Part shown: in pieces, positions 45,125-52,560 of the stretch
Numbering within the stretch: the stretch's first letter is position 1
Layout: each line of letters opens with the position of its first letter
Notes under the pieces: model-generated
Database searches by the model: none
What the model was told of the DNA's origin: nothing
What the model saw: the letters and a program-made list of their open reading frames with translations, nothing else
Program-made: the position numbers and the translations under genes
From: Vreelandella boliviensis LC1
Lineage (GTDB): Bacteria > Pseudomonadota > Gammaproteobacteria > Pseudomonadales > Halomonadaceae
Reading direction: 5' to 3'
Assembly (NCBI RefSeq): GCF_000236035.1
Contig: NZ_JH393258.1
Location: forward strand, 711,065 to 775,064
Length of the DNA: 64,000 nucleotides

Positions 45125-45614
45125 ACTAATGATGGCGCTTTTAAATAATTGTTTTCAATGGCCTAATGAGAGGACTTTCAACACTGCCTGACAGCGATAC
45201 CAACATGTATACCATGCATAATGCATCTCAACTGCCAACATGCTGGTGGTAGTTAAGACCTAAGAAGGGAGGCGCCGCGTTTCCTGCAGCGCAAAGTGCG
45301 ACATCCTGTTTAGGCATACCTGTTGCCTCACTTGTACGTACCCTAGACGGTATATAATCGTCTGACTGTGCGCTGGCGAACACTGGTGGAAAAACTCTAC
45401 AGTATCTATTCTTCTATTATACAACTCGGGGTTCCTTGGCCTGCGTTACCCCATTATGTTCGTTAGCGTACAGATTACGCCTTGAGATAGCCTATACTTG
45501 AAAGATATATCTCTAACGACTTGAGATACCAGTCAAAAGTACCAGAAGTCGGTACCTCACATAGGCGACTGTAGTCAAAATGCGCGACAGCCAGCAACAA
45601 GCGGGGAATATTCA
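45125..45614. other. Intergenic region before the first Crp/Fnr-like gene
   Basis: About 490 bp without a credible gene. I see no tRNA or hairpin terminator here. It should contain the promoter of the regulator at 45615. Confidence 0.4.
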
Positions 45615-46334
45615 ATGCCAGTGCCTTGTGATTTCCAGCAGAATGCCTTACTTGGCTTACTGCCTGCGGAGGAACTGAATCGTCTGCTGCCTGATTTAGA
45701 GAGGGTAACGCTGACATTGGGCCAATCGCTGTGTGAATCTGGACAGCATATGAAGCATGTCTACTTTCCACTGGATTCCATCATCTCGTTGCTGTGTGTG
45801 ATGGAAAATGGCGCCTCGACAGAAATTGCCGTTGTCGGCTATGAAGGATTGGTGGGAGTCTCGCTATTCATGGGCGGTGAGACTACGCCCAGCCGAGCGA
45901 TCGTTCAGAGTGCTGGCCAAGCGTTACGACTCAAGGGACAACTGCTCAAAAACGAATTCTACCGTGCCGGTCCAATGCAACGACTGCTCTTGCGCTATAC
46001 CCAAGCTCTGCTGACACAGATGGCGCAGACAGCGGTGTGCAATCGCCATCACAATGTCGATCAGCAGCTATGTCGTTGGTTGCTGCTTAGCATTGACAGG
46101 CTGCCGGGCAATGAACTGATCATGACCCAGGAATTAATAGCCAACATGCTGGGCGTGCGACGTGAAGGCGTGACCGAGTCTGCGGGTAAGCTCCAAAAGG
46201 CGGGCCTGATCTCCTACAATCGTGGGCATATCAAGATTATTGACCGCCCGGGACTGGAGGCGCGTGTCTGCGAGTGCTATACGGTGGTCAAGGAAGAGTA
46301 CGACCGTCTGCTCAATCACAACATCGTTATGTGA
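45615..46334 (+). CDS. Crp/Fnr-family transcriptional regulator, copy 1
   Basis: A 239-residue regulator: N-terminal cyclic-nucleotide-binding-type beta barrel (about 10-140; HVYFPLDSIISLLCVMENGASTEIAVVGYEGLVG) and a C-terminal winged helix (about 150-225; LIMTQELIANMLGVRREGVTESAGKLQKAGLISY). It lacks the N-terminal cysteine cluster of Fnr and the clear cAMP-binding pattern of Crp, so its signal is unknown. Followed by a paralogue at 46533. No dedicated target is evident. Confidence 0.87.
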   Translation: MPVPCDFQQNALLGLLPAEELNRLLPDLERVTLTLGQSLCESGQHMKHVYFPLDSIISLLCVMENGASTEIAVVGYEGLVGVSLFMGGETTPSRAIVQSAGQALRLKGQLLKNEFYRAGPMQRLLLRYTQALLTQMAQTAVCNRHHNVDQQLCRWLLLSIDRLPGNELIMTQELIANMLGVRREGVTESAGKLQKAGLISYNRGHIKIIDRPGLEARVCECYTVVKEEYDRLLNHNIVM

Positions 46335-46532
46335 GTGATCAAGTCATGCTAGCGACCTATTAAAAAAACAGACATCTTAGCGCTATGTACGCTAGCGTGC
46401 CGACGCTTTATTTACCCAGTGTTAATATGTAGATAGGTCATCAGCGTTCATGATGGCCGTTCTGCAGCCGACATCAAAATGATTTAAACCTTCATTGTGC
46501 CGTTTGCCAGGTTCTTTCAGCCGGAGAGGCAC

Positions 46533-47246
46533 ATGACGTCTTTTTTTCACGTCCTCAATGCCAATAGACTGCTTACTGAGCTACCGACCGTCGAGCGGGA
46601 TGGCTTTATGGCCGTTTGCGAAAACGTAGAGCTTTCATTTGGCGAAGTACTCTTCCAGCCTACCGAGACGATTACCCACGCCTATTTTCCTATTGATAGC
46701 TTCATTTCACTGATTGTTGTACTCGACTCTGATAACCGGCTAGAGGTCGCGATGGCAGGCCGTGAGGGCATGCTGGGCAGCTCCCTAGTGTTGGGCATCG
46801 AAGAAACGCCACTTCTTGCGCTGGTCCAAGGGGCGGGGTCGGCCCTTCGCATCACTGCTGAAAATTTTCAACAACTACTACTTTGCAGTCCTGTATTACA
46901 TCAGCGTCTAAAGCGATATATCTATGTAGTAATGAAGCAACTGGCAACTTCAGCGGCATGTAATCATTTCCATCGGATTGAAGGGCGCCTGGCAAGGTGG
47001 CTGCTGATGACTCAGGATCGGGCAGGGTCTGATCAATTGAATCTGACCCATGAATTTCTGGCCATGATGCTCGGGGTTAGACGTGCAGGAATTACGCTTG
47101 CGGCGATAGCCCTGCAGGCGCGCGGACTAATCCGTTACCAGCGTGGAACAATCACGGTGCTTGATCGGCTTGGCCTAATCGAGGCGTCCTGCGAGTGCTA
47201 TAACGAAGATTGCGCGCTATACGCCAAAATGTTGCCGGTGTTATAG
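46533..47246 (+). CDS. Crp/Fnr-family transcriptional regulator, copy 2
   Basis: A 237-residue protein of the same layout as its upstream neighbour, starting at ATG 46533 behind GGAGAGG; the open frame begins 12 codons earlier at a GTG (46497). Shared pattern: AYFPIDSFISLIVVLDSDNRLEVAMAGREGMLG in the sensor and LTHEFLAMMLGVRRAGITLAAIAL in the DNA-reading helix. The two are clear but diverged paralogues in tandem, separated by about 200 bp, so this copy may have its own promoter. It is the last host gene before the island. Confidence 0.87.
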   Translation: MTSFFHVLNANRLLTELPTVERDGFMAVCENVELSFGEVLFQPTETITHAYFPIDSFISLIVVLDSDNRLEVAMAGREGMLGSSLVLGIEETPLLALVQGAGSALRITAENFQQLLLCSPVLHQRLKRYIYVVMKQLATSAACNHFHRIEGRLARWLLMTQDRAGSDQLNLTHEFLAMMLGVRRAGITLAAIALQARGLIRYQRGTITVLDRLGLIEASCECYNEDCALYAKMLPVL

Positions 47247-47758
47247 AGGGGGATAACTTAGAGATAGCTCTGCTTTTTCCCAGGAGTTGAAGCTGAGCCC
47301 GACCATCCGTAGAAGTGCAAAGATTACATCGCTAATGGATTAGAACTTATTAGCGTCAGTTGTTAAGCGCAAACAAGATGGAAGAGGACACGGGGAAAGG
47401 AATCAAGCAGTTGATATACCGAAGTCCAAGGGACTCATAATCGCCTACTTTAAAAATAGATAAATATAGAAATGGTGGGCCCAGTAGGACTTGAACCTAC
47501 GACCAAGGGATTATGAGTTAGAATGTTAAGCTACAAGCCTAGGAAAATCAAGGATAGCCTACCGTAAGCTAGATCAGCCAAAAGTAATTGTGTGACAGTA
47601 GGTTAGCGTAACTTTGCGAAGGTGGCCAGAGCGGATAAGTGTACCGCTCATGTACCTGAGCGCTAGCAGAGCTGCCTTGCGTTCTCCAGGCATTTCCCTC
47701 CAGCCCAGATCCTTAGACAAGGTATCCACTCCATAGCTTTTGGGTTACGCTAGGTATC
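47247..47758. other. Junction region holding the left island boundary
   Basis: No gene is seen in these 512 bp. They contain the left attachment repeat (47471-47518). At 47430-47442 there is also an inverted 13-nt copy of the tRNA anticodon region (GGGACTCATAATC). Everything right of 47518 is island DNA and turns AT-rich. Confidence 0.6.
47471..47518. repeat. Left attachment site (attL-type) of the island
   Basis: A 48-bp stretch identical to 55960-56007. That right copy is the 3' part of the CAU tRNA gene from the anticodon loop through CCA plus two flanking bases. Identity stops sharply at both ends. The left copy lacks the 5' half of the tRNA and cannot be a functional tRNA. Confidence 0.93.
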
Positions 47759-47983
47759 ATGCACACTAGGCTGTCTGCGCTTAATGAGAGCTTATTAGAT
47801 GCCAAAAGAAAAAGGCGTTATGTCAGATATGCCAGGAAAGCAGACATATCCTGCGAGGCTCTATACCGCGCTTTGTCATCCAGTAGCTACCCGACGATTA
47901 AAACTTTAGTTCCTGTCATGAGTGTTATGGGCTTAGGCCTCTTTGTCACAAATATTAAGATTAGCGTCCAGGGCGATGACTAG
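47759..47983 (+). CDS. Small HTH protein heading the ABC-three-component operon
   Basis: A 74-residue protein, MHTRLSALNESLLDAKRKRR then a short helix-turn-helix-like core (YARKADISCEALYRALSSSSYPTIKTLVPVMSVMGLGL). The PTIKTLVPVMSVMGLGL end is like HigA/addiction-module antidote-type DNA-binding proteins. It lies 2 nt upstream of the nuclease gene and is certainly co-transcribed with it. It probably represses the operon or acts as an antitoxin-like control; that is inference. No strong ribosome site is visible. Confidence 0.7.
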   Translation: MHTRLSALNESLLDAKRKRRYVRYARKADISCEALYRALSSSSYPTIKTLVPVMSVMGLGLFVTNIKISVQGDD

Positions 47984-47985
47984 GT

Positions 47986-48945
47986 ATGAAATATGACTAT
48001 GAAGACATGAGTGATGAGCAGTTTGAGAAGCTAGTCACCTTTCTTTGCCAAGAAATTCTAGGGATCGCTACTCAGGGCTTTACAAAAGGGCCTGATGGGG
48101 GAAGGGATGCAAAGTTTGTTGGCACTGCTGATCTATACCCAAGTACAAGCAATCCTTGGAGTGGAATTACAGTCATCCAGGCAAAGCATACTAACGGATA
48201 TAACAAACACTTTTCCGAGCCTGATTTCTACAGCAAGAATGGTAGCTCAAGCGTACTGCATGAAGAAATAATAAGAATAAACAAGCTGCGCGCGATGAAC
48301 CAGATTGACCATTACATGTTATTTTCTAATAGGCGGCTTTCTGCAAACGCTGAGACCGAAATTCGTGCTTATCTTTCAAAGCAGTGTAACATCCCTGAGT
48401 CTTCCATTTGTCTATGTGGAATTGAACTGTTAGAAACATGGCTTAAAAGATTCCCTAAAGCAGCTGAGCTAGCTGATTTAGACAAGGTGGACTCTCCCCT
48501 TATTGTAAGCCCAGATGACCTATCTGATGTTGTATATGCACTGTCAGCACAGCTAGACTCAGGGCTAGAAATTGAGGATGACCCTCCTACACCACGTATA
48601 CCTTATCAAGAAAAAAACACGATCAACAATATGTCTAAAGAGTATGCGGATACTCTTCGGAAAAGATATTTAAAAGAGACGGCACAGATTCAGGCATTTT
48701 TATCATCTCCTGAAAATCTAGAACTTTTGCAGCTCTACGAAAATGTCGTCGATGAGTTTCAGTTGAAGATCATTGCAAAGAGAAAGGAGTATCAGAATTT
48801 TGATAGCGTAATGAACTATCTTTTTGACTTGCTCTTTGCACGCGACCCAGTCCTTAGGGGAAACAAGAAGCTGACAAAGGTAATGGTATTTTACATGTAC
48901 TGGAACTGCGATATTGGGAGCGAAGAACATGCTACGCCCAACTAA
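47986..48945 (+). CDS. Mrr-like nuclease component of an ABC-three-component system
   Basis: A 319-residue protein. The N-terminal 150 residues are an Mrr-type restriction endonuclease fold: FEKLVTFLCQEILG, then the active-site pattern GPDGGRD (35-41) and VIQAKHT (64-69, the Q-x-K variant of PD-(D/E)xK). The remaining half has no known motif by eye and is mostly helical (LRKRYLKETAQIQAFLSSPENLELLQLYENVVDEF); in ABC-3C systems such a C-terminal domain links the effector to the partner proteins. Its end overlaps the middle component by 17 nt. It should be the DNA-cutting effector. Confidence 0.82.
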   Translation: MKYDYEDMSDEQFEKLVTFLCQEILGIATQGFTKGPDGGRDAKFVGTADLYPSTSNPWSGITVIQAKHTNGYNKHFSEPDFYSKNGSSSVLHEEIIRINKLRAMNQIDHYMLFSNRRLSANAETEIRAYLSKQCNIPESSICLCGIELLETWLKRFPKAAELADLDKVDSPLIVSPDDLSDVVYALSAQLDSGLEIEDDPPTPRIPYQEKNTINNMSKEYADTLRKRYLKETAQIQAFLSSPENLELLQLYENVVDEFQLKIIAKRKEYQNFDSVMNYLFDLLFARDPVLRGNKKLTKVMVFYMYWNCDIGSEEHATPN

Positions 48946-49177
48946 GCACTCACATCCTGACCAAACAGTAATAAACGCTGCTCTTGTCATTTTGGTGCGG
49001 CTGAGAAAAGTTAGAATTGACAGCTACAGCGACCTTCTTTCATATGCAAAGAAAAGCATAAAAGGTGGTGAGTTTCTATTTCTCCCAGCATTGAATTTTT
49101 TATTTCTAACGGGAGTAGTAGAGTATCGAAAAAAAACAGACTCAATTGAGTTTATAGTCGACAATGATTCTATCTAA
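48929..49177 (+). CDS. Small middle component of the ABC-three-component system
   Basis: An 82-residue protein from ATG 48929 (a TTG at 48914 is also in frame). It reads as a small winged-helix-like domain (NAALVILVRLRKVRIDSYSDLLSYAKKS, FLFLPALNFLFLTGVVEYR) and sits between the nuclease and the ABC ATPase, overlapping both. Position, size and pattern fit the middle-component subunits of ABC-3C systems, thought to bridge effector and ATPase. The fold is my reading, not proved. Confidence 0.7.
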   Translation: MLRPTKHSHPDQTVINAALVILVRLRKVRIDSYSDLLSYAKKSIKGGEFLFLPALNFLFLTGVVEYRKKTDSIEFIVDNDSI

Positions 49178-50960
49178 ACTTTACACAGACAAAGGCTCAT
49201 TCTTTGAGCCCATATTTTTCAAAGATGGTCTCAACGTGATTTATGGTGAGATCCGTCTTCCAGAAAATAGAGATAAAGATACTCACAATCTTGGGAAGAG
49301 TACTTTAGGTAGAGTAATAGACTTTTCTCTTTTATCCAAGAAGGATCCAAGATCCTTCCTTTTCAAGCATGAGAAAATCTTTTCAGGCTTCACTTTTTTT
49401 ATAGAAATAAAACTTAAAAAAGGTAGCTACTTAACGGTAAAAAGAAGCGTAGCGCAAGCCTCAAAAGTTTCCTTTAAAAAGCATAACAATCACTACCAAG
49501 ACTTTTCTTTTCTTGGGGATGAAGGTTGGGATCATATCAATGTACCTTTTGATAGAGCCAAAGATCTTCTGGATAGCCTTTTAAATCTATCATATATAAA
49601 ACCATGGACTTTCAGGAATGCTCTTGGGTACCTCATACGCTCTCAAGATGATTATAACGACGTATTTAAGCTCAGAAAGTTTGGATCACGTGATGCTCAC
49701 TGGAAACCTTATCTAGCACATATACTTGGCTTCAATGCCGAATTAATATCTGAGCATTACAAAAAAGAAGAAGAACTAAGCAAAAAAGAAGTTGATGAGA
49801 GCACAATTCGAAAAGAGCTGGGGGGCTCAGTTGAAGATATAAGCAAAATAGAAGGTATTCTTCTTATCAAACAAAAAGACGCTGATAAAAAACAGAATCT
49901 TTTGGATGCCTTTGATTTTCGTGAGCAAGATAAAGAAACAACAAAAAATTTAGTCGACGGAATCGATGAGAGAATTGCTGAGCTAAACAAAAAGCGCTAC
50001 TCTCTAAAGCAAGAAAGAAAAAAAATACTCAAGTCGTTAGAAGAAGATAAAATCAACTTCCGCACTAGTGATGCAGAAAAAATATTCGAAGATGTAGGCA
50101 TTCTTTTCCCAAATCAGCTTAAGAAAGACTTTGATCAACTTATTTCTTTTAACAAAGCTATCACCGAAGAGCGAATTAGCTATCTATTAATTGAAAAAGA
50201 TGAATTAGAATCCGAAATCGTCCAAATAAATAGCGAGCTTAATCGTCTCGGACAGCAGAGATCAGAATCACTTTCCTTCTTAAGTGACACTGAGATTTTC
50301 AATAAATATAAAGCGTTATCAAACCAGCTGATCATACTCCGTACAGACATAGAGACATTGGAAAGACAAAAAAAACAGGTTCATCGACTTCAAGAGCTAA
50401 GAGGAGAGATCAGAAAACTCTCTGAGAAGTGTAGTCAGCTTCAATCTCAGATCGAAGAAAACACTGAAGAACAGAACTCTGACAAAGATAGTATTTTTTC
50501 TCAGATAAGGTTTCACTTCAGCGAAATCGTAGATGATGTCATAAACAGAAAAGCGCTCCTAAGTGCTTCACCTAACTCGAAAGGACACTTACAGTTTAAA
50601 GCAGAGATATTAGACGAATCAGGAAACGCAACAAGCGCTGACATGGGTCATACATATCGAAAGCTGTTATGTATCGCTTTCGATCTTGCTGTGCTAAGAG
50701 CCCATCTAAACGACACATTTCCTCGCTTTGTGTTTCATGATGGCATTTTCGAATCGCTCGACAGCAGGAAAAAGGAAAATCTATTATCTGTCGCCCGCCA
50801 GTATTCGGACATGGGTGTCCAGTCAATAATTACAGTCATTGACTCAGATTTACCTAAAAGAGAAGAAGAAGATCTCCCTGTTTTTGACGAATCAGAGATT
50901 ATTCTTCAACTTCATGATGAAAATGAAAGCGGACGGCTATTCAAAATGAAGGCTTGGTAA
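49164..50960 (+). CDS. DUF2326-like ABC/SMC-type ATPase of the three-component system
   Basis: A 598-residue SMC-like ATPase. The P-loop is unusual: after GLNVIYGE comes an inserted loop (IRLPENRDKDTH) before NLGKSTLGR (42-50), which is the DUF2326 pattern. A long charged coiled coil follows (about 190-430, EE/KK-rich). The C-terminal half closes the ATPase with DMGHTYRKLLCIAFDLAVL and a Walker B of the form FVFHDGIFESLD near 522-533. It overlaps the middle component by 14 nt. It is the presumed sensor or motor that licenses the nuclease when it meets foreign nucleic acid. Confidence 0.85.
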   Translation: MILSKLYTDKGSFFEPIFFKDGLNVIYGEIRLPENRDKDTHNLGKSTLGRVIDFSLLSKKDPRSFLFKHEKIFSGFTFFIEIKLKKGSYLTVKRSVAQASKVSFKKHNNHYQDFSFLGDEGWDHINVPFDRAKDLLDSLLNLSYIKPWTFRNALGYLIRSQDDYNDVFKLRKFGSRDAHWKPYLAHILGFNAELISEHYKKEEELSKKEVDESTIRKELGGSVEDISKIEGILLIKQKDADKKQNLLDAFDFREQDKETTKNLVDGIDERIAELNKKRYSLKQERKKILKSLEEDKINFRTSDAEKIFEDVGILFPNQLKKDFDQLISFNKAITEERISYLLIEKDELESEIVQINSELNRLGQQRSESLSFLSDTEIFNKYKALSNQLIILRTDIETLERQKKQVHRLQELRGEIRKLSEKCSQLQSQIEENTEEQNSDKDSIFSQIRFHFSEIVDDVINRKALLSASPNSKGHLQFKAEILDESGNATSADMGHTYRKLLCIAFDLAVLRAHLNDTFPRFVFHDGIFESLDSRKKENLLSVARQYSDMGVQSIITVIDSDLPKREEEDLPVFDESEIILQLHDENESGRLFKMKAW

Positions 50961-51208
50961 TAGCAATAACCTCCCAAAAACTATCATAGAAACTTGGGCT
51001 AAACGGTAGAGGTGAGGTGTCTGGCAACGACTCCCTCTCCACTCTATCGTTTAAATGCAATGAGAATCTTAGTTGCGCGTCAGTAAATCACCATCATGTC
51101 TATTACACTTCTGCTGCTCCGCTATACAAATCACTAAAAGCAATACTATCTATTTTTTTCTTTTGGTTAGCAGAACTCGTCGAGCCCATCAGGGCGAGTA
51201 AGTTACAG

Positions 51209-51260
51209 GTAATTGCTAGACCGGCGCTTGCGGCGGTATAGCAATTACACATCCTGCCCG
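51209..51260 (+). other. oriT: Candidate IncP-type (MOBP) origin of transfer
   Basis: GTAATTGCTAGACC (51209-51222) and GGTATAGCAATTAC (51235-51248) are inverted repeats matching at 13 of 14 positions around a 12-nt loop. Exactly 8 nt after the right arm lies ACATCCTG followed by CCCG. RP4 oriT has the same plan: an imperfect inverted repeat, right arm ending 8 nt before the nick, and the nick inside TATCCTG/CCCGG. The predicted nick is between 51256 and 51257. A TraK-like gene lies downstream on the same side as in RP4. RP4 comparison is from memory. Confidence 0.75.
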
Positions 51261-51278
51261 CTTCAGCTACTGCACAAT

Positions 51279-51408
51279 AAGGACACTATAACCGCACAAT
51301 CAGTGTATGAAGGACACTATGTATGTATTATTGTCTTTGTGTCGCTGATTACACAGATTGTGCGGAAAATTATTCATTTAGTGTCCTTAAATATTCAAAT
51401 AGTGTCCT
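51279..51408. repeat. Interlaced direct and inverted repeats beside oriT
   Basis: AAGGACACTAT occurs at 51279-51289 and 51310-51320, and in inverse at 51379-51388 (TAGTGTCCTT) and 51399-51408 (ATAGTGTCCT). Inside lies a second inverted repeat, CCGCACAATCAGTGTA (51292-51307) against TACACAGATTGTGCGG (51350-51365), matching at 15 of 16. The whole block can fold into one large cruciform or serve as a multi-site binding array. Confidence 0.85.
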
Positions 51409-51568
51409 AAAATATTTAAAATATGTCTTTAATGTGTATTCCAAAGGCTTAATTACGCTAGATTTCTTTTGCAATATAATACCGGTTGACAGAATATAAA
51501 ATGCAATCAAAAATAATACTCTATAGATAACCTTACCACCTCAAAAAGATATCAAAGGCATATATTTT

Positions 51569-51796
51569 ATGAATTACTCAGAATTGATTGAAGGCTTAAA
51601 AAGAGAGGATGAAGAAAAAGCTAAGACCTATGGAAGGTATGCTTTTCTCAAATTTCGCGATGAAATAAAAGAAGCTCTTGATAATGGGTACTCAGCCATA
51701 GCCATATGGGAGCATTTATCTGAAAGCGGTGATATGCCGGTAAAATACAACCAATTCACCGTATACATAAGAAAATTTATTACGAAAAAATTATAA
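51569..51796 (+). CDS. TraK-like relaxosome accessory protein, short form
   Basis: A 75-residue protein with FRDEIKEALDNGYSAIAIWE (34-53) and then a MPVKYNQFTVYIRKFI tail, the pattern of the N-terminal half of IncP TraK (DV-x-AAL-x-x-GY-x-x-x-x-IW-x-x-x ... Y-x-x-F-x-x-x-V-x-R). TraK binds bent DNA next to the nick and helps the relaxosome. RP4 TraK is about 130 residues; this lacks the Pro/Lys-rich C-terminal tail, as do other island-borne versions. Together with the oriT candidate 300 bp upstream it argues for a mobilisation function. No relaxase is nearby. Confidence 0.68.
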   Translation: MNYSELIEGLKREDEEKAKTYGRYAFLKFRDEIKEALDNGYSAIAIWEHLSESGDMPVKYNQFTVYIRKFITKKL

Positions 51797-52121
51797 GTGT
51801 TAAAGTAACGAACACTAAAACTAATAATAGTAGCCAGCATGAGATAGCAGACAGCTCATTAGATATGACATCATCATTAAAAATGATAAACGCCAAAAAT
51901 AATGAGATCATTCTGATCCAAATAAGATGACATTCAGCACTCATCATTAACTGAATAACTAGATTTAGTTATCGAATTGGGCCGTGTTTACGTTCGTATC
52001 GCCACTTTAAAAAAAGCCCCGTGCCAATAGGTACGCCAAGCACAGCAATAAGAATTGCGAATTCAACATAATAGTTCAATTTGCCGCCCCCTATTCTCTG
52101 AACGATGTCTTATCAGAATGC
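51797..52121. other. Spacer between TraK-like gene and the IS-split HTH gene
   Basis: AT-rich, about 325 bp. It holds only a possible small minus-strand gene (51969-52079). Confidence 0.4.
51969..52079 (-). CDS. Possible 36-residue single-span membrane protein
   Basis: From TTG 52079, behind AGGGGG at good spacing, the frame gives LNYYVEFAILIAVLGVPIGT, then GLFLKWRYERKHGPIR and a stop: one hydrophobic segment and a basic tail. Such small membrane proteins are common in islands. The opposing plus-strand frame is also open here, so this is uncertain. Confidence 0.35.
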   Translation of the reverse strand: MNYYVEFAILIAVLGVPIGTGLFLKWRYERKHGPIR

Positions 52122-52235
52122 ATGTACGGGAATTATTGTAGCACTTTCATGCGTAATATCTTTTGGGCTTGCTTGATAGATAACCAAAATGGTCACCAGG
52201 AAAAGGTGGTTACAGCTCTGTGCAGCACCCGACGT
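52122..52235 (+). pseudogene. 5' fragment of an HTH gene split by IS3
   Basis: If the IS and one copy of the 4-bp target duplication are removed, this stretch joins in frame to 53432-53731 across ...ACC CGA CGT / CGT CGC CAT.... The frame is open well upstream, with possible ATG starts at 52122 and 52149; neither has a convincing ribosome site. The reconstructed protein would be about 128-137 residues. Confidence 0.35.
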
Positions 52236-52296
52236 CACCCCCTGATTGAGTAGCGCTACACTTTAGAGTCCGATCCTATGGGTAAGGAGATTGGAC

Positions 52297-52560
52297 ATGA
52301 AGAAGCGTTTCAGCGAAGAACAGATCATTGGTTTCCTGGGCGAAGCAGAAGCAGGACTCCCCATCAAGGAGCTATGCCGTCGGCACGGCTTCTCAGAAGC
52401 CAGTTACTATCTATGGCGCAGCAAGTTTGGCGGTATGAGCGTGCCCGATGCCAAGCGACTCAAAGAACTTGAAGCCGAAAATGGACGCCTGAAAAAGCTG
52501 CTCGCGGAGTCGCTACTGGAAATGGAGGTCACTCGCGAGGCACTGAGAAAAAAGTGGTGA
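52297..52560 (+). CDS. IS3-family transposase OrfA
   Basis: An 87-residue protein, MKKRFSEEQIIGFLGEAEAG, with the HTH core IKELCRRHGFSEASYYLWRSKFGG and a leucine-zipper-like helix (LKELEAENGRLKKLLAESLL). It binds the IS ends. Its last codons run through GAGAAAAAAGTGGTGA, where an A6G slippery run would allow -1 frameshifting into OrfB to make the full transposase. Confidence 0.92.
   Translation: MKKRFSEEQIIGFLGEAEAGLPIKELCRRHGFSEASYYLWRSKFGGMSVPDAKRLKELEAENGRLKKLLAESLLEMEVTREALRKKW

Larger units (their letters stand above)
50961..51568. other. Non-coding transfer region of the island
   Basis: About 600 bp with no credible gene. It contains the oriT candidate (51209-51260) and the repeat cluster (51279-51408), listed separately. 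Confidence 0.6.

Noticed and set aside
47619-47720. Sequence with a tRNA-Ser-like GGTGGCCAGAGCGG stretch
   Set aside because: No acceptor stem, T arm or convincing anticodon arm could be folded around it.
51017-51241. Open frame of 74 codons upstream of the oriT candidate
   Set aside because: It runs through the left arm and loop of the inverted repeat, has no ribosome site and its translation is not protein-like.
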